64,000 nt of DNA from Notospermus geniculatus (GCA_002633025.1 NMRB01000225.1:313689-377688); one strand, 5' to 3'; shown: positions 12,601 to 23,244, counted from the stretch's first letter. Program-made: numbers and translations. The notes: generated by a model not told the origin, from the sequence alone.

Positions 12601-15600
12601 GACGGGTTTTCCTAGACCGCCACACAAATAATGGTGAATTGACCTTGGAAGAGAAAACTCTCAAAGGGTAGGCCTACATGGGGCGCCATTATCGAGATCA
12701 CAGAAGTTTTATATTTGTAGGACTATCGCTCACATACACATTCCAAGATGAGCATGCAGGCAGAAATGGAGATGACAAGTCTTTTTCCATCGATGTTCGT
12801 GACGTCTTCAGCCGAGTCGAGCCAAATGGACCTCATGGGAGGGTAAGAGATTCTCTTAAAGCAAATGGCTCGCGGGGTTTGTTTACATTCAGTTGGGCGC
12901 CATCTCAATATCAAGCGTCATTTTGAGTAAAAGGCGAAAGAAGGATTTTAGTTTAATGGGAAATGCATTAGACAGCCAAACTTCGGAGGCGTATTCTGCA
13001 AAATCTGCCGCTTCAAAATCAATGTGAATTGCACAAAATGTACATTTTGCGTGACTGAATTTGAAAACGTCATTAACCAATTTTTACAAATTTTTAATGG
13101 AACCTCGTCCCCAGTGTTTACGTTCGCATATTTGCACAGGTTTTGCATATGACTGGAGCACGGCTTTGCCTGGAGGCTAGATTCACTCTCTATGGGAGGT
13201 ACCACCAAAAATGTAAACAAACCCCGCGAACCATTTGCTTTAAGTCTGTGTGAAAGCAGCTTTTTCTACAAATCCTGAGTTGGGAAACATGAACTCTAAC
13301 TTTCACATGTTTTAATGGGTCACTAGCAAAGTACCCGGGTGGATGTGGCTGAATGCGTGCTCTTGAAAACTGCGACTCATGGTCCTGTTCGAATGGGCAG
13401 TCACTTGGCCAAGAAGTGGTATTCGAGGAATCATGACATTCTGGCCAGTGAATTCACCACACAGTTTGGTGTCCGCGAGCGACATGAGCGTCAGTTGCAC
13501 GGCGTGTGGCAACATGACGTCATATAAACCCAGGTTTCCGCAGCGATGACATTCTTTCATTGATTTCGTCACTGTTTCGAGCGCTGGGGACTGACGTCAC
13601 GGGATACCCAGTTCCCATGGTACCGCCAATCAGCGTCGTCCAAATCATCATCATCCTCATATGTCACAAATCAGCCCGTCATCGACACGTACGACATCAT
13701 TCATTCACCGTAGACCTTTTCAACGGAATTTGATGTTGGGACATGACGACATCATCACTGAATGACTGACGTCATACGTGTCGATGACGGGCTGATTTGT
13801 GACGTATGAGGATGTTGATACGGCCGACGCTGATTGGCGATACCATGGGAACTGGGTATCCCGTGACGTCATAGGCGGGGTTTCCCCAGCACTCGAAGAT
13901 TATTTCCCCATAACAGCACCTTTTCCAAAAATATTTTTTGGCGGCAGAGGGAGGTACAACATACTGGACCATGAGTAACATATAGCCACAGTTTTCAAGA
14001 GCACACATTCAGACACTCACCAGAATTTGCTGGCAGTTTGTTGCTTTAATAATAGGCCCTAGATATACATGAATAATATCTAGTAAATGCCTTTACTTCA
14101 GTTTTGTGCATGGCCCTCCAATGCAACTGACGATACTCGAATCAGCAGATCTGCGCACTTCCACCGAAATCGCAACCACAACCTCAATCTGAAACCGGGT
14201 AATGTGACGCAGTCCATGATTCAGCAATGGTCTCTGACGCAACGTCTTCAAAGTCACTGCAGTGGGGTTGTCTGTGTCACGTCATTTAGCTTCAGATCGA
14301 GGCTGTGGTTGAGATCTTGGCAGAAGTGAGCAGATCTTTGTCGTTCACGTCAATTTTAGAACTTGGTCTATTGTACAGCAGAATTTAAGTACTAAAAGCA
14401 TTTTACTTGCTTTTATTCATACTATGCAGGGCCGGATCCAGGATTGACAGAAAGGGGGGGGCGTAGCTCGACGACGCCCGCCCAAGGTGGTGAGCACCGA
14501 AAGAATGAAGCTCAAATAGGGGGTCTGGGGGCCCCCCCCCAAAAAAATTTGACAATTTTAAGTGCTTTTATATGCATTTTCCTGGCATCTGAGAGCAAAA
14601 TACTCGAATTTTTATGTGATTAAATTTTTCTTGCTAAAAAAAATCACTACTCTGCCAAAAATAGGGGGGCGTACGCCCCCCACGCCCCCCCTGGATCCGG
14701 CCCTGCTGTGTGACATGCATGTATGATGTTGGAGTGTGGGGGTGGCACAAGGTCTGCTGATGCGTGATAATTAATTAGCGAGAAAGGGTTATTGATGGTC
14801 AGTTGATATTGTCTGACTTTTAATTACCACCGGACTGAAATTGATCATGGCTGTGATTGAGTGGGGCTACACTGTCATTCTGTAGTCTCAATATAGCCTA
14901 AGGTTCCGTGTGTGCAAATCAGGGATGTTGGGACTAGGTTTTAGTGGGATTTAATGCATACGTTGATCACAGCTTGGCTTCGCATTAGCACTTTTATTGC
15001 TGTTTTGTTGAAAATGAAAATATGAAAAAACTTGAATGGCAGCTAAAACACCAACCACATGGCCTATGAATTGAAATGCTCTCAGTGAATGCTTGCCAAT
15101 GAATACCTATGTGACAGCGAGGTTAAACAGTAAAGTTTCACGATTTCAGGGTTTCCGCCAGAAATTGAAAGAAGGGGGGAACAATAGCTCGTGCAGTGTC
15201 ACAAGCACCCTCAGGCGGGGCTCCGGGGAACTCTCTCAGAAAAATTTGCTTTTTTAAGCCCTGAAAATGCATTTTCCTGACATTTGGAAGAAGAAATCTG
15301 CATTGCTCAGCAGATAGAAGGGGGGTACATACCCCCCTTCTTCAAGCCATGGGGGAGATTTGTACCCCCCGTACCCCCCCCCCCCTGGCAGAAACCCTGG
15401 ATTTGGTAGCTCAGTTTTGATGAAATTACCAGTGGAAGTAGTGAAAGGGTTGTGAGCAGGAATGGTCACTTTTCTTCAGTATAGCAAATGGTAATCAAGA
15501 AAGTGGAGCTATTAATGATATCGTCATGTGACGTACCTGCAAAGACCTCATCAATGGCTGTATCATCTGTGTCAATGATAAGTTGCTTTTTGAACGGTTT

Positions 15601-18600
15601 GACAAATCGAACACCACATCCTGTGCAGGTTACTTTCACCCTGATTGTCATACCCTCTGCGAGATGGTGGAATGAATTTTCCGTGACATTTTCTAAGCCA
15701 TCCAACATCACCTGTAAGAAACAACGACTGTAGTTATGAGTGAATATTCAAGGTGACTACACATGCAATGAGTGGCGCTCTATTTCTTGTGTGTTAGATG
15801 AAAGAAGAAAGAGGATACGCGCAAGGGCCCTGCTGCCGGATACGTGATTCCACAAGAACAAGAACAATATTCAAGGTGATTTGAAGGTCATTTGGAGAGA
15901 AGTGGGCAAGACTTTTGGGACCAGAGGTCTGGGTACTTTAAAGCAAGATAATTTCGCGGCTGGAAATTTTCGCGAATCAAGAATTATAGACATATTCATG
16001 GCAGGATATTTTTCGCGAGTCTGCCATTTTTTTCCCTTTTTTTCACGGACCGTTTTTATCACTTGCGTGTACTCATATTCGCGACAGGAAATTTTCGCGA
16101 CTTATACACTCTCGTGAAATTCGCGAAAATTTCCTGCACGCGAAATTTTCCTGCTTTACAGTATTGAATATGCAGGGAATGCAGTTTCTATAATTCTGTT
16201 TACTTTTTCTTCAAGTGACCCAGGATACAGTCTACTCCTTGATTTTGCTAGATCATCAGAATTGGACAGACCACATCTCTAATGGATAAGTTAGGGCCTA
16301 TATTAAAATTCCAAAAGTGATATGCACATCACATTGCTGAGTTATATTCACATGATATCACTGTGGATAAGTGATATTCACATCATCATGATTTCACTAT
16401 GGGCAAGTAATATTCACATCACATCACTATGGTTATGTAATATTCACATTACATGCTATGGATAAGTAATATTCACATCACATCACTATGTATAATACTG
16501 ACATCACATCGCTATGGATAAGCAATATTCACATAACAATGCTATGGATAAGTAATATTCACAAATCTCAACGTACCTTTTCAAAACTGTCTGCCTTTCG
16601 CATAATTTGCGACATCCACTTTATGCCTCGATCTGTGACGTACCGACATCCTGACAAATTGATTGTTTCCAATTTTTTGAAGTCCCACTGTGAGTATAAA
16701 TGAGACAACGACTATGGGTAAACTTAGGACAAGAATTTATGAAATGACTTCAATTTAGATACCAGTACATTCACTTCTGGGCCGATATTCATTTTAACTA
16801 CTTAAGTCTAAGTGTGACACTTATCCTTTGTTCAACACAAAAGATAAGTATCACACTTCGACTTAAGTTGTTTATGAATATTATGGACCATGGGATCAGC
16901 CAAGATGAAATACAATGAAAGCAAAGTTTGCCATGCAGGAAAACAAAAAGACTGAGACAAATGACGCGGTTCCACCAACAATTGCCTTCATTTTTGCATG
17001 AAATTTAATCCACGATAATGACTTCAGATGAATTAATGGCAGCTGAGCACGAACACATTCTACAGTCTATTATTTTATCTGTCAAGATATAACACTGGCT
17101 GACGTTAAGTTGGCCCCGAAGGTACACAAAAATGCCCCCCTCCCTCGAGTGAACAACGGGAGTACCTACATAAAATGAGGCCTACTTACCCCAGGGGCTT
17201 GAGCTAACTTGTACAACACGGCATCAGTAACACACTCATCGCTCTTCAGTTCCAAATGTTTGATGGAACCGACACTTGAATCTGCCACATCTCCCTGAAG
17301 AGGGGTCAACACAGAGAGTATGACTCGTGGAGAGACTCTTGAAGCTAGTGGCGTTAGTAGCGAACAAGGCGCTGTGTATCTGTTCAGAAATCTTTAATTT
17401 TGGAACTTTCCTGTTTTTGCTTTGTTACTTTGGGATAATTTGGGGACATTTTGCAGGATCGAATTTGGGGACCTTTGCTTCCGCTAATTTGGGAACCGAT
17501 GTGTACCGTTGTTTCTTTAGGGGAAGCTAAAGGCATATATGCAATCGGCAATTCACCATTGTTGGTTTCCTTGTGACTTACGCTGAAGCCAGGCGTACGT
17601 CACACTTGCGACTGGAGTGCAACTCATCTGATTAGTCGCTGGTGATGTACGTGCTGCGCACATATCGCAAATTCAGCAACTGAGTAAAACTGGAAGGATC
17701 CAATCAGTCGTCATGTCCTGACCACACATAGATTGCACTTGCGACTGGCAGCAATTCAGATATAACATCCGGTGCGTTGAGACTTGACGAGACTAGGTTT
17801 CGTTCAGAAAACTGGCACTGATGAGTCACAAGCCCACATACATTGCAGCGACTGACGAAACTGCATGGGTACAACTACCGGTAGTCGCTAGAAAGTTGAA
17901 GATGTGCAACTCGCGGCGACTGGCAAAATCTCAGTTCCAGCGAGTTGCAAGGGTGCGTACGTTGACCGTTTCTGGCGACTGATCAGTCGCCTCCAGTTCC
18001 AGCTAGATCCTCCCAGTCGCCAGTAGCTCAGTGGCGACTAGTTGTCTCCAGTCTCAAGTGTGATGTCTATTAGGCTTTAAATATAGTGTTGCAAAGATGC
18101 TTTGAAATCATGCAGCTGTGAGTTACTTACCAGGGGATGATAGCCTTTGACATGGTTGTCTAATCTCTTGTCAAATATGATGCTGGTACCAACTGAAACC
18201 CCCAAAAAGTCAACCATAATTTGAGGAATCATACATAAGGAGGTCATAAGATGAACCTGAGGGTATTTGTAGCTGCGCTTCCATTACAGAAAAAGCCGGT
18301 ATTTGTCCGGGATTATTCTGCTTCCATTACAGGATGTCCGTGTTTAATAAGTCCGGTTTCCACATCGATCTAAATTAGGCTCGGATAGCATAGCCGAGTA
18401 TACTCCAAATCGAATTAGAACCGGATCAACATCGGTGTTTTCTCTGACTAGTGGAATGGCAATAAGTCCGGGTGTATTTGTAGTATTATGATCGGCAACA
18501 GGTGGCTTAAGATCGCTTGTGACATTGCACATGCTCAAAAGCACCAAACAACCCGCAATTCACTCCACGTATCGCCATCTGTAGCCGAACCAACTAAGTG

Positions 18601-21600
18601 AAACCCTGTTGTGGAAGCGCAAGCTGTGAAATATCTGGTCTTATTTATATGCGGATAGACACCGGTACTATTAAGACCGGGTTTAAAAGCTGAAGTGGAA
18701 GCACAGCTTGTATTAGACCATGATTGTAGGATTCTAGTGTTGTGATATTGTGGTTTTCATCACCAGCGCTGTGTGCAGTTTGCAAGTGCAAAATTTAATA
18801 AAAGAACTGTTCATGTATAAGAAGTGATTACAGAATAAAATCATGGCATAACACAAGCACATCACGGCATTATATTAATCAGAATTTGAAATTGCACTTA
18901 AGAAACTTAAGAAATTTTTTGAACATAAAGATGTTTTATTTTTTAGATCTGTTGTTTTCAGCACATCTGAAGCAGATTGGCCAAAGGCTTGCATTTCATA
19001 TTGATCGGCATGCGAGTCTAAAGCAATTTTGAATTATGCAGCTATAGCACACTTTTTTGTTGGGAATCAGGGACCTTTTGTACTCAAAGCTCCGGCGTGC
19101 GTAAAAGCTATTGTCGTCCACTTGAGCGCCACCTATTACTATCGGCTAGACACTAAAGGATTAGTGTACACTTAGCTACTAGGTCCCTGGAACCAACGAT
19201 AGTAGGATTCTATTGAAAGCTCTTAAGCCACATTCGCCTGACAGCCAGTTGCTTACCTGTGCCTATCTCCCGTGCAAAAGACGGGGCTTCATCAACGACT
19301 GTAATTCCTGCACAAAGAACAAGAGTACCCTAACAAACCTTTTAAATTCCTGCCAATTATTACCAATTTCAAAAAAACTGAATATTAGTAATTTTGTCTA
19401 TAACTTTATTAAGAATATTGATGGTATTCTAAATGATGTAATGGGGAACCCGCGTGACAAACTGTAATAACAGATGGCGCGGTGAGTATAAGACCCGAAT
19501 GACATATCGACGTCGCTTTTTTAGCTGTTGACATTGCACCATAAAAAACTGTACATTTTTCTACACAATTTTCCGGAATTTCCCCCAAAGACATTGTCAA
19601 TATTGGCATCCTGTGGCATTTCTAAAGAACAGAACAGTGATATATTGAGAACTTTGATAATGAAACATCAAAATTGAACCAAACAGAGTGGTTTATTTTG
19701 GGACAAGAACTAAATGGAAATACTGTTAGAAAATAGGAACTTGTCTTACACTGACAGCGCCACGTCGTGGCGTTAGTTTGTGGGTTCCTCATTCAGCCAA
19801 GGGCCATCGAATCAACATATTGGTTCTTTAATCAAAAGGGCTGTAATTACTGTATATCATCAGAAAAAGTAAACGAGTGCCCACAAATGTCCTTAGGAAA
19901 CACATCTTAAAACATGTGAAAAATTTTTTTTGCAAGTTAGGCCGCCCACTAACTACAGTAGAACCTCGCTATTGCGGACACCCTTGGGACTGAGCTCAGC
20001 TGTCCGTAATAGTGAGGTGTCCGCAATATTGAAACTCCATCAATAACGGACACCAGGTGGCTCTGTAGTAGGTCAATGGTATTCATTCCCTTGAGGGCTC
20101 ATTCTACCGTATTTGAGGGCAAGGGTAAACTCAAATTAGGAATGATTTCATTTGATGTAAATTGTTGATTAGAAAACTATATCTTCAACAATTTACAATT
20201 CACAAATATTTTCAACAGCACAATCTTGAACAATCTTTGAAAACAAGAATCAGGCAGCTTGTTAAGATCACAGTTAGCTATGCATTACTAAGTGGAGAGT
20301 GGGCTGTGTTTCCATCACATTAGCCATTTTCCAAGAAGCACTTTTTCATTAATACACTCATTTATTTAGAAAAGAAAGAGTCCAAAGTTGACTGTCCAGC
20401 ATTAGCCTAGTTTTCCATGCAGAATCACGAACAACGGACTGAGACAAGAGAGTCCAAACAGAGCTGTTGTCCCACCAAACTAAAGTATTCAGTCATGCAG
20501 TGTGTTCAGGTGTTAATTAAAAGTGATTAGTACATGTATGATCATAAACAATCAATACACATGTAATTAGCACCCCATGTTTGGTCATTTAATCACCTAC
20601 CACTGACCACTTTGTGAATGAAAACTTTGAAAATGGCTTCAAATTTTCACCTGCTGTCCGTAATAGTGAGGTTATGGGACCCAATTTTCCAGAAATCAAC
20701 TGTCCGTTGTCCTGAATAGTGAGGTGTCCGCAATATTGAGTTAAATTTATATTGAAAATGGCTTGGGAAAATTCGGGACTGGACAGATCTGTCCGTAATC
20801 TTGAGGTGTCCGCTGTATTGAGGTGTCCGTTAGGTGAGGTTCTACTGTANNNNNNNNNNNNNNNNNNNNNNNNNNNNNNNNNNNNNNNNNNNNNNNNNNN
20901 NNNNNNNNNNNNNNNNNNNNNNNNNNNNNNNNNNNNNNNNNNNNNNNNNNNNNNNNNNNNNNNNNNNNNNNNNNNNNNNNNNNNNNNNNNNNNNNNNNNN
21001 NNNNNNNNNNNNNNNNNNNNNNNNNNNNNNNNNNNNNNNNNNNNNNNNNNNNNNNNNNNNNNNNNNNNNNNNNNNNNNNNNNNNNNNNNNNNNNNNNNNN
21101 NNNNNNNNNNNNNNNNNNNNNNNNNNNNNNNNNNNNNNNNNNNNNNNNNNNNNNNNNNNNNNNNNNNNNNNNNNNNNNNNNNNNNNNNNNNNNNNNNNNN
21201 NNNNNNNNNNNNNNNNNNNNNNNNNNNNNNNNNNNNNNNNNNNNNNNNNNNNNNNNNNNNNNNNNNNNNNNNNNNNNNNNNNNNNNNNNNNNNNNNNNNN
21301 NNNNNNNNNNNNNNNNNNNNNNNNNNNNNNNNNNNNNNNNNNNNNNNNNNNNNNNNNNNNNNNNNNNNNNNNNNNNNNNNNNNNNNNNNNNNNNNNNNNN
21401 NNNNNNNNNNNNNNNNNNNNNNNNNNNNNNNNNNNNNNNNNNNNNNNNNNNNNNNNNNNNNNNNNNNNNNNNNNNNNNNNNNNNNNNNNNNNNNNNNNNN
21501 NNNNNNNNNNNNNNNNNNNNNNNNNNNNNNNNNNNNNNNNNNNNNNNNNNNNNNNNNNNNNNNNNNNNNNNNNNNNNNNNNNNNNNNNNNNNNNNNNNNN

Positions 21601-22139
21601 NNNNNNNNNNNNNNNNNNNNNNNNNNNNNNNNNNNNNNNNNNNNNNNNNNNNNNNNNNNNNNNNNNNNNNNNCCCCCCCCCCCCTATTTTTGGCACAGCA
21701 ATGATTTCGAGTATTTTGCTCTCAGATGCCAGGAAAATGCACCCAACACTTAAAATTGTCAACTTTTTTCTGGGGGAGGGCCCCCCGTTTCGGCTTCGTG
21801 CTTTCGGTGCTCACCCCTCCGTCGAGGAGCTATGGCCCCCTTTCTATCAATCCTGGATCCAGCCCTGCTTCTGACACATGGACACCACAGATGCGCCTAT
21901 CTGTCTAAAAGCATTTCTCAAACAATGGGTGCAACACAGAGCCAAAGAAACAGCAACAGGGGCAGCAAAAGCCCCCATCACATCAATACCATCCCACGCA
22001 CGTATAGGCCTACCTACCTATCGTCAATCTATAGTAGTACGTAGGGCCTATTCTACTATTCAGAGCTAGGGCCTACTCCTGGTGCGACCTGCCTATATTC
22101 CGTATCAGCACTTAGCCTACATTTACCTTTATTCTCCAT
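658..22139 (-). CDS. Roco-like protein: LRR, degenerate Roc, COR, Cys-rich zinc block, start of SPRY (3' end outside window)
   Basis: Exons in transcript order: 22127-22139, 18131-18192, 17190-17294, 16577-16687, 15537-15711, 9936-10099, 8863-8985, 8618-8760, 7746-7878, 7121-7348, 6151-6345, 4843-5044, 4036-4224, 3385-3668, 2379-2551, 1482-1629, 864-967, 658-743; all phases join, giving 879 codons open at the 3' end. Residues 26-120 hold RNI-type leucine-rich repeats (SIKHLEL, LETINLSGC). Residues 156-343 have the layout of a Roc domain, but the P-loop position reads CPEPHTK (169-175). Residues 344-550 resemble a COR domain (GWCIYLENGSES, then ILNIFWFFDLLNDL). Residues 620-693 contain about 14 Cys plus His, probably binding zinc. 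Residues 835-879 look like the opening of a SPRY domain (PLTPKNNYFEI). The first exon (Met-Glu-Asn-Lys) is chosen by phase only. Roco proteins are regulatory GTPases or scaffolds; the substrate and function here are unknown. COR assignment about 0.65, SPRY about 0.55; gene existence high. Confidence 0.8.
1191..1395. mobile_element. TA-flanked CTGTAAACCGTGAAATTT element (205 bp)
   Basis: 23-bp perfect inverted ends starting CTGTAAACCGTGAAATTTTC, TA on both sides, rich in TTCGCG. Tc1/mariner-type flanks. Confidence 0.85.
2146..2367. mobile_element. TATATGACCCGTC element ending 11 bp from a Roco exon
   Basis: Ends TATATGACCCGTCACCACAA / GCGATGGGTCACATATA; relatives at 8006-8178 and 40749-41109. 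Confidence 0.75.
2738..2939. mobile_element. AGCCTAGTTTATACTTCG element (202 bp), TAA duplication
   Basis: Near-perfect inverted ends AGCCTAGTTTATACTTCGAC; TAA on each side. PIF/Harbinger-like duplication size. Confidence 0.88.
3385..3668 (-). CDS. Exon 14 of the Roco-like gene: cysteine-rich zinc-binding block
   Basis: The exon is framed by an acceptor (ttctag) and a GTAGGT donor. Residues 620-693 of the predicted protein have Cys at 620, 642, 645, 648, 655, 668, 670, 677, 680, 683, 686 and 693, with His at 622, 623, 654, 657 and 679. The core motif is CETEITACWHCGICQRC. The CxxC pairs imply at least two zinc sites. The spacing is not one I can match to a named RING, PHD or DnaJ finger, so no family name is given. 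Confidence 0.75.
4342..4648. mobile_element. AGCCTGCAGCACACGTCACC element (307 bp), TTA duplication
   Basis: Inverted ends AGCCTGCAGCACACGTCACC; TTA at 4339-4341 and 4649-4651. The interior repeats GTTGC/CCACGA words and is itself nearly self-complementary. Confidence 0.88.
5832..6082. mobile_element. AGCCTAGTTCATACTTCG element (251 bp)
   Basis: Second copy of the family at 2738-2939, with TTT on both sides. Confidence 0.85.
6389..6563. mobile_element. AATAGGAGC(A/T)GTCAG MITE
   Basis: Inverted ends; matches 44391-44557 in opposite orientation across most of its length (GCCAAAAGATGGCAGCAAAG). Confidence 0.82.
6671..7018. repeat. 173-bp direct duplication joined by a single N (probable assembly artefact)
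   Basis: 6671-6844 and 6846-7018 are identical apart from the length of a C-run (12 versus 11) and are separated by one N at 6845. This is what unmerged overlapping contig ends look like. It sits in intron 10 of the Roco-like gene and does not touch an exon. Confidence 0.9.
7482..7732 (-). mobile_element. tRNA-derived SINE, about 250 bp, in a Roco-like intron
   Basis: On the minus strand the head reads GGAGCCACGGTGGTGTAGTG (A-box region) followed by a B-box GGGTTCGAAACC, then a body ending in an AACTTT-type repeated tail at about 7482-7502. The head begins 13 bp from the donor of exon 7746-7878. Confidence 0.8.
8006..8178. mobile_element. GTGACAGCAAAATGAGTCGG fold-back element
   Basis: Inverted copies of AAAATGAGTCGGAATGC with AGAAGACCCAAG. 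Confidence 0.8.
8365..8530. repeat. Fold-back repeat GATTTGGCTCTC...GAGAGCCAAAT
   Basis: Arms share ATTTGGCTCTCRATGGGCAA; a half copy lies at 12090-12150. Confidence 0.65.
8618..10099 (-). CDS. Exons 6-8 of the Roco-like gene: Roc-like core with degenerate nucleotide motifs
   Basis: Exons 9936-10099, 8863-8985 and 8618-8760 encode residues 156-298. A beta strand (HVIVC) runs into CPEPHTKFSL where Roc domains have GxxxxGK[ST]; only Lys175 survives. SVVVIPYDAST and FIVVGMGGEN align by eye to the later hydrophobic strands, and MGGEN stands where the THxD base-recognition motif is expected. No DxxG switch motif is visible. The read is a nucleotide-binding fold that probably no longer hydrolyses GTP. 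The placement of the motifs is my alignment, not a computed one. Confidence 0.55.
9319..9804. mobile_element. TA-flanked CCGTATTTATGCGTATT element (486 bp)
   Basis: Inverted ends CCGTATTTATGCGTATT, TA on each side, no coding frame. Confidence 0.85.
10150..11370. repeat. Minisatellite, unit about 33-36 bp, split by the 10409-10999 element
   Basis: Repeats of TGTTCTTGTTGTTGTTTCT followed by TAGATGTGTTTG-type sequence on both sides of the insertion, in Roco intron 5. Confidence 0.9.
10409..10999. mobile_element. 591-bp AGGC-ended element inserted into a minisatellite, TTA duplication
   Basis: About 50-bp inverted ends beginning AGGCTCGTCTACACGATCAT and AGGCCTGTCTACACGATCAT; TTA at 10406-10408 and 11000-11002. 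The interior repeats AACATCATCATACA and GTTTGTTGGGAAAAC several times. The flanks rejoin into a normal unit of the surrounding minisatellite. Confidence 0.9.
12163..12629. mobile_element. Interrupted copy of the GGCGGTCTAGGAAAA family
   Basis: Left part 12163-12225 and right part 12475-12629 match 37453-37691; about 250 bp of unrelated AT-rich sequence lies between. Confidence 0.6.
12855..13245. mobile_element. CTTAAAGCAAATGGCTCGCG inverted-repeat element
   Basis: Ends contain CGCGGGGTTTGTTTACATT and its complement AATGTAAACAAACCCCGCG. Confidence 0.8.
13345..14014. repeat. Two-tier fold-back repeat, 670 bp
   Basis: Outer arms GTGCTCTTGAAAACTG pair with CAGTTTTCAAGAGCAC; inner arms (13580-13898) of over 100 bases contain TGACGTCACGGGATACCCAG and its complement. 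Confidence 0.85.
14427..14705. mobile_element. CAGGGCCGGATCCAGG element (279 bp, hAT5-like)
   Basis: Terminal inverted repeats CAGGGCCGGATCCAGG / CCTGGATCCGGCCCTG, flanked by CTATG and CTGTG (5-bp duplication with one change). G- and C-runs inside. Non-autonomous. Confidence 0.85.
15147..15399. mobile_element. CAGGGTTTCCGCCAG element (253 bp)
   Basis: Ends CAGGGTTTCCGCCAG / CTGGCAGAAACCCTG with a perfect GATTT 5-bp duplication. Second family sharing the CAGGG start and duplication size; its subterminal sequence differs from the GGATCC family. Confidence 0.88.
15925..16165. mobile_element. Diverged relative of the CTGTAAA..TTCGCG element
   Basis: The right end reads complementary to CTGTAAAGCAGGAAAATTTC, the interior is rich in TTCGCG, and the left end is diverged. 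Confidence 0.6.
16313..16570. repeat. Minisatellite, GGATAAGTAATATTCACATC unit
   Basis: About seven irregular copies of a ~36-bp unit, ending directly at the donor side of exon 16577-16687. Confidence 0.85.
16781..16882. repeat. Short fold-back element, GGCCGATATTCAT type
   Basis: Self-complementary arms around ACTTATCCTTTGTTCAACAC; relatives at 40069-40192 and 52883-53012. Confidence 0.75.
17586..18077. mobile_element. AGCCAGGCGTACGTCACACT element with CGACTGG repeats
   Basis: Left end AGCCAGGCGTACGTCACACT and right end complement AAGCCTAATAGACATCACAC; the inside is full of GCGACTG/CAGTCGC words. A fragment of the same family is at 58447-58546. Confidence 0.75.
18271..18708. mobile_element. 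AGCTGCGCTTCCATTACAG inverted-repeat element
   Basis: Left AGCTGCGCTTCCATTACAG, right complement AGCTGTGCTTCCACTTCAG; in Roco intron 1, downstream of exon 18131-18192 on the plus strand. Confidence 0.65.
19956..20847. mobile_element. Pogo/Tigger-like element, 892 bp, non-autonomous
   Basis: TA-flanked CAGTAGAACCTCGCTATTGC and complement CAGTAGAACCTCACCTAACG ends, with several internal GTCCGTAATAGTGAGG repeats near both ends. No transposase frame. It abuts the N gap. Confidence 0.85.
20850..21672. other. Assembly gap of 823 Ns
   Basis: Unresolved bases within intron 1 of the Roco-like gene, flanked on the left by the end of a pogo-like element and on the right by a C-run of a CAGGG/GGATCC element, so the gap probably contains repeat sequence. 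Confidence 0.99.
21673..21867. mobile_element. Right part of a CAGGGC/GGATCC element at the gap edge
   Basis: Ends TCCTGGATCCAGCCCTG; the internal sequence matches the element at 14427-14705 (complementary strand). The left end is lost in the N run. Confidence 0.75.
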
Positions 22140-22301
22140 CTGTCCGGCTGTACATTCGTCGTCGTAGGGTCCAGAGTCTTCAAATGAAGGATTTAGTTAT
22201 CCACTTTTATCCACTCAGTAGTTATCAGCTCGTTGGCAACCAGCACCGATCGAGACCCGCCATGTTTCAACAAACCACTGAACGCGGGAAATTCAAAAGG
22301 C

Positions 22302-22307
22302 CACGTG
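22302..22307. promoter_or_regulatory. Canonical E-box CACGTG
   Basis: CACGTG lies 163 bp upstream of the proposed Roco-like start and in the region shared with CLOCK. CACGTG is the binding word of CLOCK:BMAL1-type bHLH-PAS dimers. A single 6-mer can occur by chance, so function is inference only. Confidence 0.3.
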
Positions 22308-23244
22308 ATCGGTGACGCAGCTCTCAGACACGGGTTTTCGGCTGCTTTTTGAGATTGGAACAGTTCCTTCGAAAGAATGTTATAAAAGGCCATGCTTCTT
22401 CCATTGTAGGCCTACTTTAGAATTGGAGTTGAACTAAAACATCAATGCGTGGACAGTTTCCCGCTGCAACTCCCTCCCGCCCTGTCGTCGTCTGCCGAGC
22501 CACTTCACTGCAGACAGACGACGGCGACGGCCATGTTTCAAAAACCACAAATGATGAAAATTCAAGTACCGCACGATATGGATAGTTAGGCCTATTTTAT
22601 TATCATGTGATAGGCCTAATTCTTTATTGTGGAATGAGACCTGCCATCCTGAGAATCCGAGGTTTCTTAGCGCTCGCTACACCCGTCGCGCGGGACGCGA
22701 AATTTTTTTTCGCGCCCGGGACCCGTCGCTACCTTGGGCACCGCAGAGATGCAATTTCGAGGGCGGGGTTGCGCGGATGGAGGGACATTTATTGATGCGG
22801 ACCAATGGCCCACCCACACCATACAATTTACATGAATACGTCAGTGGCTCCACTGGTCGATTATTGCAGTCATTATCGAAGTCATTATTACTTGTATTAT
22901 ATTAGGTCGTCAAAGTACGCTCTATCGCCAAAGAATCAATTTAGGTCATTCCTTTTGTAAAGGCATGAGGGACAGAGGGATATAGCATTGCTATAGCGCA
23001 ACAAAGCGCACGCGTCAGTGGGTCAGCTAATATTCTTATGCTATTAGCATTTACAAAGCTGACCCACTGCCGCGTCCTTGTACTTCGTCCAAATGGCGCT
23101 TTTTGTCCCATGGTGCTAATGGTCACGGGACTTATGTGGTCATGTGACGCGTGTCGGCCGACCAGGCGAACAGATGGCGTCTGACTGCGCATGATCAAGG
23201 GTTGTTATGTCATCACTAGTGGAATACTATTGTATATGGTATAT

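Noticed and set aside
20752-21874. Long open frames across 20.8-21.8 kb
   Set aside because: They run through the N gap; the flanking real bases are transposon ends.
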